22,303 nt of DNA from Leptofilum sp050292445 (lineage in GTDB: Bacteria > Chloroflexota > Anaerolineae > Promineifilales > Promineifilaceae), in the NCBI GenBank assembly GCA_050292445.1, contig JBNKLQ010000078.1, positions 1 to 22,303 on the forward strand, given 5' to 3'. Numbering within the stretch: the first letter of the stretch is position 1; every line of letters begins with the position of its first letter. Positions 1 to 6,987 of this stretch are shown piece after piece. Made by a program: the position numbers and the translations under genes. Below the pieces are notes generated by a model. It saw nothing but the letters and a program-made list of their open reading frames with translations. It was not told the DNA's origin and did no database searches.

Positions 1-103
1 AACGGTGCCGCAGCATCAGGCCCGACTGCAAAGGGCCGGGTTTGCCTCGGCCGAATTGTGGTTTCAGGCGTTTAACTTTGTCTCACTTTTAGCTATCAAA
101 TAA
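1..103 (+). CDS. cmoA: Carboxy-S-adenosyl-L-methionine synthase, C-terminal fragment (cut by the window edge)
   Basis: The frame with codons starting at position 2 is open from the window edge to a TAA at 101-103. Its last residues read RAGFASAELWFQAFNFVSLL followed by AIK, which matches the conserved CmoA end as I remember it from E. coli (GFxxSELWFQCFNFxSLxALK). CmoA makes carboxy-SAM from SAM and prephenate in the cytoplasm; CmoB uses it to modify tRNA uridine-34. Only about 33 residues are visible, so no catalytic residues can be judged. The identification rests on this C-terminal signature and on cmoB following 81 bp downstream on the same strand, the usual cmoAB order. Confidence 0.85.
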   Translation, partial: TVPQHQARLQRAGFASAELWFQAFNFVSLLAIK

Positions 104-109
104 ATATTC

Positions 110-162
110 ACCGCAAAGAACGCAAAGATTTTTAAACTTTGCGTTCTTTGTGTCTTTGCGGT
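110..162. repeat. Inverted repeat of the CGCAAAG type between cmoA and cmoB
   Basis: CAAAGAACGCAAAG (114-127) and CTTTGCGTTCTTTG (137-150) form a perfect 14-bp stem with a 9-nt AT-only loop. Outer ACCGCAAAG (110-118) and CTTTGCGGT (154-162) can pair as well. The CGCAAAG unit is repeated within each arm, so several registers are possible. On the + strand it is followed by only TTTT, so it could be a weak terminator or processing site between cmoA and cmoB. It resembles elements at 1162-1232 and 15213-15310 in its ACCGCAAAG / CTTTGCGGT style ends. Confidence 0.75.
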
Positions 163-184
163 TTTATTAGATTCATCAAGAATT

Positions 185-1159
185 ATGATTGATTACACAA
201 AACTATATGCCCAAATGGCAAAGACGCCGTTAGCGGGCTGGCTAGATCAGTTGCCGGCGCAGGTATCGGCAGCGTTGGATGAAGGTCAACACGGCCGTTT
301 ACCTGAGTGGCGCACTATTTTAAACAATCTCCCCACCGTAACGCCTTTCCAAGTGAATCTAAAAGACGGTGTCATTGTGGACCAGCCTTATGAGCTGGCG
401 CCAGAAACGCTGGCCCACCTGGAAGGCCAACTGCGGCAGCTGCACCCCTGGCGCAAAGGGCCGTTTCACCTCTTTGGCCTGCACATCGACACCGAATGGC
501 GCTCTGATTGGAAGTGGGATCGGTTGAAAGATGGGATTACGCCGCTAGACGGCCGTCTCGTGTTAGACGTTGGCTGCGGCAATGGTTATCATTGCTGGCG
601 CATGGCGGGCAGTGGGGCCAAATTGGTGGTGGGGCTGGACCCATACCTGCTGTATGTGGCCCAATATCAGGCCCTGCGGCACTTCATCGGGGAAACGGTG
701 CCCGCCTATGTGCTGCCGCTGGGGATTGAGGCCTTGCCCGACAACCTGGCAGCTTTTGATACGGTTTTTTCGATGGGGGTGCTGTATCATCGCCGCTCGC
801 CGCTGGACCATTTGCTAACGCTGCGGGAGGCGCTGCGTGCTGGCGGTGAATTGGTTCTGGAAACGCTTATCATCGAAGGGGAGGTGGATCAGGTGTTGGT
901 ACCTGAGGGACGCTACGCGCAAATGCGCAACGTCTGGTTTATTCCTTCTGTGCCCACACTGTTGAGCTGGCTGCGCAAATGTGGCTTTCAGCAAGGCAAG
1001 CTACTGGATGTAACGCCCACCACTGATCAAGAGCAGCGTGCCACGGACTGGATGACGTTTAATTCGTTAACCGATTTTTTGGACCCCACAGACCCCAGCC
1101 GGACAGTTGAAGGGCATCCGGCCCCCAGACGAGCGATTGTGACGGCGATACGGCCGTAG
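185..1159 (+). CDS. cmoB: tRNA U34 carboxymethyltransferase CmoB
   Basis: The 324-residue protein matches the usual CmoB length (about 323). It transfers the carboxymethyl group of carboxy-SAM to 5-hydroxyuridine at tRNA position 34, giving cmo5U, which widens wobble decoding. Visible features: the PWRKGPF segment (88-94), the Rossmann motif DVGCGNGYH (128-136), GLDPYLLY soon after it, and the FSMGVLYHRRSPLDHL region. K91, W105, K110 and G130 fall at the carboxy-SAM contact positions I recall for the E. coli enzyme. A cmoA end lies just upstream, giving a cmoAB unit interrupted only by a hairpin repeat. The start at 185 has a weak AAG-type ribosome site. ACGGCCGT occurs at 291, 549 and 1150. 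The pair is typical of Gammaproteobacteria, so its presence with Chloroflexota-like neighbours is notable. Confidence 0.95.
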   Translation: MIDYTKLYAQMAKTPLAGWLDQLPAQVSAALDEGQHGRLPEWRTILNNLPTVTPFQVNLKDGVIVDQPYELAPETLAHLEGQLRQLHPWRKGPFHLFGLHIDTEWRSDWKWDRLKDGITPLDGRLVLDVGCGNGYHCWRMAGSGAKLVVGLDPYLLYVAQYQALRHFIGETVPAYVLPLGIEALPDNLAAFDTVFSMGVLYHRRSPLDHLLTLREALRAGGELVLETLIIEGEVDQVLVPEGRYAQMRNVWFIPSVPTLLSWLRKCGFQQGKLLDVTPTTDQEQRATDWMTFNSLTDFLDPTDPSRTVEGHPAPRRAIVTAIRP

Positions 1160-1161
1160 CC

Positions 1162-1232
1162 AGCCACAGAGAAAAGAGAGAATTCAGAGAGCATAAGCCT
1201 ACCCTCAAAAAATCTCTGTGAACTCTGTGGCT
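1162..1232. repeat. Inverted repeat between convergent genes, possible bidirectional terminator
   Basis: AGCCACAGAG (1162-1171) pairs perfectly with CTCTGTGGCT (1223-1232). Inside, purine-rich AGAGAGAATTCAGAGAG faces TCTCTGTGAACTCTG, so the arms continue imperfectly. It fills the 81-bp gap between the converging stops of cmoB and the membrane protein gene. No strong T-run follows on either strand, so termination is inferred from position only. The CACAGAG repeat unit recalls the CGCAAAG element at 110-162. Confidence 0.6.
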
Positions 1233-1240
1233 AAAATCCT

Positions 1241-2287
1241 TTAACTCAGTTCTATATTTGGCTTGGCATTCTTTGTTTGCCGTTCCAGGTGGCGCAGAGC
1301 AAAAAAACCAAGGATGAATGGCAGCCAGAAGGTATACCCCCGGTAGGCCAGGGTAATAGTGGCCGCACTCTCGTCGGCAATGCCCAATGAGGTCATCACT
1401 AAAATGAGAATGCCTTCCACAAAGCCTAAACCACCGGGCGTGGGCGAAATAAGGAAGAACAAAATGCCGATGCTGTAGGTGCCTACCAGCACGCCTAAAT
1501 TCATTTGTATGCCAAAGGCCAGGGCTACAAAGAATAGGATAAGTAAATTAAGCAGTTCGTTGATGAGGGCAAAGCCAAACGGCCGTAACGCCGGACCCCA
1601 ACCTGCATGACGAATCAAAAAAATGGTGTGCGTTAACTCATTGGCCAGCGCTTCAGTTTGCGCGATGGTGAGCGGAACTGGTCGATTGAACCGGGTAGCG
1701 ATGCGAGCGGTGAGATGAGTAAAGCGGTGCAAAATGGCGCTCAGCCAGTTTGGGGCCAACCAGGCCAGCGCCAATATGGCTATCAGCAGAGCGGTAAAAC
1801 CAATCAGGATGATCGCCTCAGCAACTTCAAACCATTGCAGATCATGCACTAAAAAAAGATGTATTAAGCCAATCAACAACACCATGGCAAACGTACTGTA
1901 CCAAACGATCAGGTAAATTAAATTTGCCACCAGTACCGTACCCACTCCTAAATTGCGTCGCCGCGCGTCCTGAATGAAAGGAACAGCGCCTGACAAGCCA
2001 CCGCTGGGAGCCGCCACGCTCATAAAGCGGGACACCAGAAAAATAGCGGAAAGCTTTTTGCGCTCTGGCGGTAAGCGCAGCATTGCGTAAATACTGCTGT
2101 ACAATCGTCCCTGATTTTGCACGGCCAGCCCAAAAAGAAAGACAACAACCAGCAATAAATACCAGACCCCACTGCGCAAAACGGCTACAATGTCTACTAA
2201 TTGTCCCCGATTTAAGTAAACAAACCGGGCAAACAGAATGGCCAATGCAATATATAAAATATGTCGCAGCGTGAGCTTTCGCTTCAC
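1241..2287 (-). CDS. UPF0104 / YbhN-like integral membrane protein (lysylphosphatidylglycerol synthase transmembrane-region family)
   Basis: 348 residues, almost entirely hydrophobic, with about eight predicted membrane-spanning stretches. Family signs are PSGGLSGAVPFIQDARRR near residue 95, and SPTPGGLGFVEGILIL near residue 285, the typical PxPGGLGxxE motif of this family. Members include the flippase-like membrane half of MprF and glycolipid-linked transporters; the soluble lysyltransferase half is absent here. The likely role is moving or modifying a lipid in the cytoplasmic membrane, but the substrate cannot be read from sequence. The start codon is GTG, with GGGGG five nucleotides upstream. 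It begins 21 bp after the msrA stop, so the two probably share a transcript. Confidence 0.8.
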   Translation of the reverse strand: MKRKLTLRHILYIALAILFARFVYLNRGQLVDIVAVLRSGVWYLLLVVVFLFGLAVQNQGRLYSSIYAMLRLPPERKKLSAIFLVSRFMSVAAPSGGLSGAVPFIQDARRRNLGVGTVLVANLIYLIVWYSTFAMVLLIGLIHLFLVHDLQWFEVAEAIILIGFTALLIAILALAWLAPNWLSAILHRFTHLTARIATRFNRPVPLTIAQTEALANELTHTIFLIRHAGWGPALRPFGFALINELLNLLILFFVALAFGIQMNLGVLVGTYSIGILFFLISPTPGGLGFVEGILILVMTSLGIADESAATITLAYRGYTFWLPFILGFFALRHLERQTKNAKPNIELS

Positions 2288-2308
2288 AAATTCCCCCTGA
2301 CCAGGCGG

Positions 2309-2860
2309 CTACTTTTGTAGGTGGTTAAACTTTTTTCGGAATTTAGCCACTTTGGGCGCTACTACCACACGGCAGTATCCTTGACCAGGATTGTTGACAA
2401 AATAGTTCTGGTGATAATCCTCGGCCACGTAAAACTCGTCAATTGGTTCAACTTCTGTGACGATGGGGCTGTCCCAGATGTTGGCTTCGTTTAGCTGATT
2501 GATGAGGTTAACGGCCGTTTCCCGCTGTGTTTCTGTATGATAAAAAATGGCCGACCGATACTGCGTGCCTACATCAGCCCCCTGCCGGTTGAGGCTGGTG
2601 GGATCATGAATCGTAAAGAAAACGGACAGCAGCTCCTCCAGGGAAACTTCATCCGGATTGAAAGTGACTTGAACCACCTCAGCATGGCCTGTCGTCTCGG
2701 CACACACCTGCCGGTAGGTGGGATTCGCCACGTGCCCCCCGGCATAACCAGACAGCACATCGGTAACGCCGCGCATTTCATCGAAGACCGCTTCCAAACA
2801 CCAAAAGCAGCCACCACCCAGGGTGATTGTTTCTTCACGTTTATTGGCTTCTGTAGACAT
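2309..2860 (-). CDS. msrA: Peptide methionine (S)-S-oxide reductase MsrA
   Basis: This 183-residue protein repairs oxidised methionine (the S-sulfoxide form) in proteins. The active-site motif GGGCFWC is at 15-21, with catalytic Cys18. Conserved stretches follow: SGYAGGHVANPTYRQVC, TGHAEVVQVTFNP, FFTIHDPTSLNRQGADVGTQYRS and AEDYHQNYF. Cys163 in GQGYC is the likely resolving cysteine. There is no signal peptide, so it is cytoplasmic. The ATG is preceded by AAGGAAGG at a spacing of 5 nt. A perfect TATAAT lies just upstream (2885-2890). The membrane protein gene follows 21 bp downstream. Confidence 0.97.
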   Translation of the reverse strand: MSTEANKREETITLGGGCFWCLEAVFDEMRGVTDVLSGYAGGHVANPTYRQVCAETTGHAEVVQVTFNPDEVSLEELLSVFFTIHDPTSLNRQGADVGTQYRSAIFYHTETQRETAVNLINQLNEANIWDSPIVTEVEPIDEFYVAEDYHQNYFVNNPGQGYCRVVVAPKVAKFRKKFNHLQK

Positions 2861-2884
2861 GTTTACCTTCCTTCCCTCTTGATG

Positions 2885-2890
2885 ATTATA
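2885..2890 (-). promoter_or_regulatory. Candidate -10 box of msrA
   Basis: On the - strand this reads TATAAT, an exact sigma-70 -10 box, giving a start near 2878 and a leader of about 18 nt to the msrA ATG at 2860. No good -35 hexamer is seen at 16-18 nt, so the call rests on the -10 match and position. Confidence 0.5.
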
Positions 2891-2954
2891 GCCAATCTTA
2901 CCACGTTGGTTGAGGCAATATGGACAAATTGCCTACTGTTCATTGTTTATGCAT

Positions 2955-2987
2955 AAAAAAGCCTTCTGGCAAAGTTACCAGAAGGCT
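2955..2987 (-). terminator. Rho-independent terminator of pyrG
   Basis: On the - strand a perfect 10-bp stem, AGCCTTCTGG / CCAGAAGGCT (2978-2987 with 2960-2969), has an 8-nt loop and is followed directly by TTTTT (2959-2955). It lies 31 bp after the pyrG stop. It separates pyrG from msrA, so msrA needs its own promoter. Confidence 0.9.
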
Positions 2988-3017
2988 CGTGGTTTTCTTG
3001 AAATGACGAAAATATTG

Positions 3018-4676
3018 TTAATGAACGGCCGTAATTTCCTCAACAGGCGTGCCATTTACTGCTGCCAGCCGTTGTTCTTGCCGGGCAACGGCCGCACCCA
3101 AAAATGCGTCAAACAACGGGTGCGGGCGATTAGGCCGGCTCTTAAATTCAGGATGGAACTGGCTGCCCAGCATGAAGGGATGGTCTTTCAGTTCGGCGAT
3201 TTCTACGAGACGGCCGTCTGGCGACAAACCACTAAACACCATCCCTGCCGCTTCCAGCTCATCCCGATAGCTGTTGTTAAACTCCCAACGATGCCGGTGC
3301 CGCTCTTGAACAAGATCGGCGTCATAAGCCGCCGCCGCTTTGCTGCCCGCTTTCAAAGCACAAGGGTACGATCCCAGGCGCATCGTGCCACCCATATCTT
3401 CCAATGCATGTTGGTCTGGCATCAGGCTAATGACAGGATGTTCGGTTTGGCTGTCGAACTCGGTGCTGTTTGGCTCGTCGTTTTGCAGCACATGTCGGGT
3501 AAACTCAATGCACATCACTTGCATCCCCAGGCATAGTCCCAAATACGGTATGTTGTTCTCCCGTGCCCAGCGTGCTGCCAAAATTTTGCCTTCCACGCCA
3601 CGCTCACCAAAGCCACCGGGCACCACAATGCCATCCAAACCTTCAAACAACTCCCACCCTTTGCTTTTCTCTAAATCGCCGGAATGAATCCAGGCCACAT
3701 CCACATCGCGGTTATGGCTGATGCCCGCATGGTACAGGGCCTCGCGCACGCTCATGTACGCATCGTGTAGCTCCACATACTTGCCCACAATGCCAATGCG
3801 AATCTTGGTTTTAGAGTTGCGAATTTTGCGGATCATTTGCTGCCAATCGGCTAAATCTGGCTTTTGTGCCTTTTTTAACTTTAGCCGTTCAATAACATAG
3901 TCCCCTAACCCGGTTTCTTCCAGCAGCAGGGGAATGTTGTACAAAATATCGCTGGTTGTCGCCGGAATCACTGCTCGCTTACGGACATCGCAGAAGAGGG
4001 CGATTTTCTTGATATGTTCTTTGGGAATATGATGATCGGCCCGGGCAATGATGACGTCGGGATGAATGCCAATGCCGCGCAGCTCGCGGACGCTGTGCTG
4101 TGTGGGCTTGGTTTTTAGCTCGCGGCTGGCGCTAATGTAGGGTAGGAAGGTGACGTGTACATACAGCGTATTTTTATGTCCGACGTCTGAGCGCATCTGG
4201 CGCAGGGCTTCCATAAAAGGCAAACTTTCAATATCACCTACGGTACCGCCCACCTCTACCAGCACCACATCAGCCTGGCTTTGCTCAGCTACCAGCCGGA
4301 TGTTGCGCTTGATCTCGTTGGTAATGTGGGGGATCACTTGAATGGTACCGCCCAGATAATCCCCGCGCCGCTCACGGGCAATTACTTCGGCGTAAACGCG
4401 CCCGGTGGTCACGTTAGATGCCTGGCTGGCGTTGATGTCGATAAATCGTTCATAATGGCCCAGATCGAGGTCAGTTTCCGCGCCATCTTCAGTGACAAAC
4501 ACTTCGCCATGCTGGTAGGGGGACATCGTGCCAGGGTCCACGTTTATATAGGGATCCAGCTTTTGTACGGTCACCGACAGCCCGCGTGCCTTGAGCAAGC
4601 GTCCCAAAGCGGCGGCCGTAACCCCTTTGCCAACTGAACTAACAACACCACCTGTGAAAAATATATACTTTGTCAT
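3018..4676 (-). CDS. pyrG: CTP synthase (glutamine-hydrolysing)
   Basis: 552 residues, close to the usual 535-550. It converts UTP, ATP and glutamine to CTP. The N-terminal synthetase half begins MTKYIFFTGGVVSSVGKG, with the ATP loop around 10-18, and continues with KLDPYINVDPGTMSPYQHGE and the EVGGTVGDIES motif near 141-151. The C-terminal class I glutamine amidotransferase half has the GLCLGMQ nucleophile elbow (Cys382), with His508 and Glu510 in FHPEF. I chose the ATG at 4676 because it begins the conserved N-terminus and has GAGAGG about 5 nt upstream. An in-frame ATG 81 bp further up would run through the leader hairpin. A terminator-like hairpin sits just upstream and a terminator just downstream. 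Confidence 0.98.
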   Translation of the reverse strand: MTKYIFFTGGVVSSVGKGVTAAALGRLLKARGLSVTVQKLDPYINVDPGTMSPYQHGEVFVTEDGAETDLDLGHYERFIDINASQASNVTTGRVYAEVIARERRGDYLGGTIQVIPHITNEIKRNIRLVAEQSQADVVLVEVGGTVGDIESLPFMEALRQMRSDVGHKNTLYVHVTFLPYISASRELKTKPTQHSVRELRGIGIHPDVIIARADHHIPKEHIKKIALFCDVRKRAVIPATTSDILYNIPLLLEETGLGDYVIERLKLKKAQKPDLADWQQMIRKIRNSKTKIRIGIVGKYVELHDAYMSVREALYHAGISHNRDVDVAWIHSGDLEKSKGWELFEGLDGIVVPGGFGERGVEGKILAARWARENNIPYLGLCLGMQVMCIEFTRHVLQNDEPNSTEFDSQTEHPVISLMPDQHALEDMGGTMRLGSYPCALKAGSKAAAAYDADLVQERHRHRWEFNNSYRDELEAAGMVFSGLSPDGRLVEIAELKDHPFMLGSQFHPEFKSRPNRPHPLFDAFLGAAVARQEQRLAAVNGTPVEEITAVH

Positions 4677-4714
4677 GTTTCGACCTCTCTTCAAAAACAG
4701 TTTTATCAGTACCC

Positions 4715-4767
4715 AAAAAAAGAGGTGGGGCATGTCATCTTGGGTGACATGCCCCACCTAAATTATA
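4715..4767 (-). promoter_or_regulatory. pyrG leader: TATAAT box followed at once by a terminator-like hairpin (candidate attenuator)
   Basis: On the - strand a perfect TATAAT (4767-4762) is followed by AGGTGGGGCATGTCA (4759-4745), a 7-nt loop and TGACATGCCCCACCT (4737-4723). This 15-bp perfect stem is followed by C and TTTTTTT (4721-4715). Transcription about 7 nt after the -10 box would begin in the GGGGC run at 4755-4751, so the RNA starts inside the 5' arm. The U-run ends 38 nt before the pyrG ATG. B. subtilis pyrG is known to be controlled by CTP through a GGGC-starting transcript and a leader terminator; this layout is similar. The hairpin must also end transcripts from the upstream Roadblock gene. 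No good -35 box is visible. Confidence 0.65.
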
Positions 4768-4838
4768 CTTCCATTCGTCAGGCGAATGATGTTCGCCGCG
4801 AAGGTTGCCTTCGCTTTAACCTTTTTTGTCTCATATCA

Positions 4839-5207
4839 TTAGAGGAGACGCTCCAAATCTTCGGCGGCGCGTCCCATATCCAGGAAAATAAGCCCCAGTT
4901 TAGCCTGAGCTCGTGCCAGTACCGTGAGTACGGCATCTTCCCCAATAGCGCGTAAGACGATAATGCCATCCGTACCGCGAATGTGGACCTGTTCTAAGCG
5001 GCCCCGCTGCAATTCTGAAGCAATGCGGTCACCAAGCGATAGCATGGCGGCAGACATAGCCGAGATGCGATCCTCATCCACACCGGCTGGCAGCGATGAT
5101 GCCATAATGAGGCCGTCCACACTTACAACGGCTGATGCTTCAATATCTGGGGTGCCTGCTTGTAAATCTTTCAAGCGGTCAACCATCATCTCTGTACGGG
5201 ATCTCAT
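4839..5207 (-). CDS. Roadblock/LC7 domain protein (MglB-like)
   Basis: A single-domain, 122-residue Roadblock/LC7 protein. The fold's usual beginning, an N-terminal helix followed by EASAVVSVDGLIMASSLPAGVDEDRISAMSA (given here in outline), leads to VHIRGTDGIIVLRAIGEDAVLTVLA and a C-terminal helix. In bacteria such proteins act as small dimers that regulate Ras-like GTPases (MglA/MglB) or scaffold signalling, in the cytoplasm. No GTPase gene is next to it, so its partner is not visible in this window. The ATG has AAGGAGAG 5 nt upstream and a strong promoter about 135 bp upstream. It ends about 80 bp before the pyrG leader hairpin, which probably stops its transcript. Confidence 0.88.
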   Translation of the reverse strand: MRSRTEMMVDRLKDLQAGTPDIEASAVVSVDGLIMASSLPAGVDEDRISAMSAAMLSLGDRIASELQRGRLEQVHIRGTDGIIVLRAIGEDAVLTVLARAQAKLGLIFLDMGRAAEDLERLL

Positions 5208-5339
5208 CCAGACTCTCCTTACACATTCTTAATTGGGGAACTTGTTCTTTTTTGACTATCAATGTGTCGCAACTAATTACACAAACCGATTTAATTACTC
5301 TGGTTTAGCTTAATTTTATGTTAGCCAAAGAACGGGTGG

Positions 5340-5368
5340 ATAATACCATATCGAAATTTTACTGTCAA
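5340..5368 (-). promoter_or_regulatory. Sigma-70 type promoter of the Roadblock gene
   Basis: On the - strand TTGACA (5368-5363) is a perfect -35 box. After a 17-bp spacer comes TATTAT (5345-5340), matching the -10 consensus at 5 of 6. The start would be near 5333, leaving an AT-rich leader of about 125 nt before the ATG at 5207. It lies in the 235-bp gap after the DUF4129 gene, which otherwise shows no gene. Confidence 0.8.
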
Positions 5369-5442
5369 ACCTTATTGGATGCGGTACTGGGCTAAAATTG
5401 AAGAGTTATGTTAATTATTTTTGAGGAGTAGAAACGGCCGTA

Positions 5443-6957
5443 TCATTCCTCAATTACTTGTAAAACGGCCGTCTTTTTCACTTGCTCCCAGGCCGATTTG
5501 ATCGCTTCAAACTCTTCTTTAGTTTCGGGAAACTCACCGTAGCGCACCTTCACGTAAGCACGGGTGATCAACTGTACTTCTTTTTTGCGATCTGGCCACA
5601 GTTTGACCAGGGTTGTGAGATATTCGTACGGCGTTTCAGCTGCGTCACGTGGGTAGCCCACTTCGCCGCTGATCTGGATCATCTGCTGATAAATTTTAAT
5701 GATAGAAACGGCCGTACGCCAGTTGCGCCAATTGCTTTGTTTGTTTTTGTCTTTTTCTCGTCGGGAACGGACAAAAGGAATGCGATCTGTGACGTCCAAC
5801 AAGATTTTGCCAAAACGGCCGTTGCCGGGGGCAATTAAATTTTTGCGATAGAACTGCACCAAAATGAGTAAAGCAATAAGCAGCACCACACCAATGATCA
5901 CAAAGCGCCAATTAACGTTGCTGAATAAGTTGGAACTGCCTGGCTCCCGATTGAGTAGCCACTCGTTAAAGGCTTCCGTTAAGCCTTCCGTGGTGTTGGC
6001 TGGTGGCGCATCAGACGTGGGTTCAAAGAGAAGGGCAAAGCCTTGTTGATAAAGTCGGACGAGGAATTGAATTGCAGCTTCAAAGCTGTCTAGGAAAGGG
6101 GCAATGAGATAGCTGATAGTGAGGCCAATCGTCAGGCCAGCCCAGCGGAGTGCTTGCCAGAGGGGGGAGAGCCAGCGCCCAAGGGAATCGCCTGATACGT
6201 TGCTGACGAAGACGGCCGCAGTACCGCCCAAAAATGTGGTGATCACGCTAAAGGAAATGACCATCCCCAGCCAGCGTGGCGAAAGAGAAGAGAGGATCGC
6301 TCCTTGTGTTTTTTCGGTTGATTCAGCACGGGTGAGGGCAACGGCCGTTAGGCCAATAACAAAATAAAACAGCAAAAAGGGCAGTACCGACCAATCCAGC
6401 CGGAAAGATGCCAGCAAAATGATGACGGGCGCAATATACAAGCCACCTACCCGAAAGCGATGCCCTACGCGCACCACATCAATGTCACGATTGAGCAGCA
6501 CAAGTCCGCGCCACCAACTCAGCGCTGTAAGCATCAGCAAAAAGAGGTCACGCAGCCACAGATTGTCGCCAGCGATGGCCAAATTGCGCAAGCTTTGTCC
6601 AATCCAGCTGAAATCAAACAGACCTGCGGGATCATAATTAATATTGCGGATAGCCAGGAACATGAGCAGCAATCCGGCCCCCACTAAAATGTTGCGCTGG
6701 TCGCGCGCGGGTAGATCGATTCGTGATAAAAATCGAGCCAGGTAAAAGCCCGCCAGCATAAGCAGCAACACGCCCCAAAAGAGGCGCTGCCGCCCCCACC
6801 ATTCATCGGTCCAAGGCAGAACAGCCAGGCTCAGCGGCGTGATAAGCGCCACTTCCATCAATGCCCAACTGATAAACACCAATTCACGCCGGGCGTAGGC
6901 CCAGGCCAAAATCAGGTTGCGATTAGGGCTGGATGGGGTTGTTGTAAGAGAGGTCAT
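5443..6957 (-). CDS. DUF4129 membrane protein, copy 2 (last gene of the MoxR-DUF58 cluster)
   Basis: 504 residues. The first two thirds are membrane helices, beginning with a tight string of hydrophobic stretches up to about residue 330. A single helix near 350-370 leads to a cytoplasmic tail whose end, ETPYEYLTTL ... LITRAYVKVRYGEFPET, is the DUF4129 domain. This domain is usually found at the C-terminus of membrane transglutaminases, in clusters with MoxR and DUF58; the transglutaminase core itself is missing here. The protein is a clear paralogue of the next gene upstream, with the same topology and the same tail. Function is unknown but is likely tied to the envelope. The ATG has no clear Shine-Dalgarno sequence. 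Three ACGGCCGT copies lie inside its 3' part (5465, 5708, 5815) and one at 6341. Confidence 0.8.
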   Translation of the reverse strand: MTSLTTTPSSPNRNLILAWAYARRELVFISWALMEVALITPLSLAVLPWTDEWWGRQRLFWGVLLLMLAGFYLARFLSRIDLPARDQRNILVGAGLLLMFLAIRNINYDPAGLFDFSWIGQSLRNLAIAGDNLWLRDLFLLMLTALSWWRGLVLLNRDIDVVRVGHRFRVGGLYIAPVIILLASFRLDWSVLPFLLFYFVIGLTAVALTRAESTEKTQGAILSSLSPRWLGMVISFSVITTFLGGTAAVFVSNVSGDSLGRWLSPLWQALRWAGLTIGLTISYLIAPFLDSFEAAIQFLVRLYQQGFALLFEPTSDAPPANTTEGLTEAFNEWLLNREPGSSNLFSNVNWRFVIIGVVLLIALLILVQFYRKNLIAPGNGRFGKILLDVTDRIPFVRSRREKDKNKQSNWRNWRTAVSIIKIYQQMIQISGEVGYPRDAAETPYEYLTTLVKLWPDRKKEVQLITRAYVKVRYGEFPETKEEFEAIKSAWEQVKKTAVLQVIEE

Positions 6958-6987
6958 ATGGGGTTTGAGTTATGCGTGATAGAGAAA

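Noticed and set aside
4677..4757. Longer pyrG start at 4757
   Set aside because: The extra 27 residues would come from the leader hairpin and U-run. The conserved MTKYIFFTGG start at 4676 has its own ribosome site.
5208..5442. Searched for a small gene or RNA between the Roadblock and DUF4129 genes
   Set aside because: Only the Roadblock promoter and AT-rich leader were found. There is no open frame with a ribosome site and no clear structured RNA.
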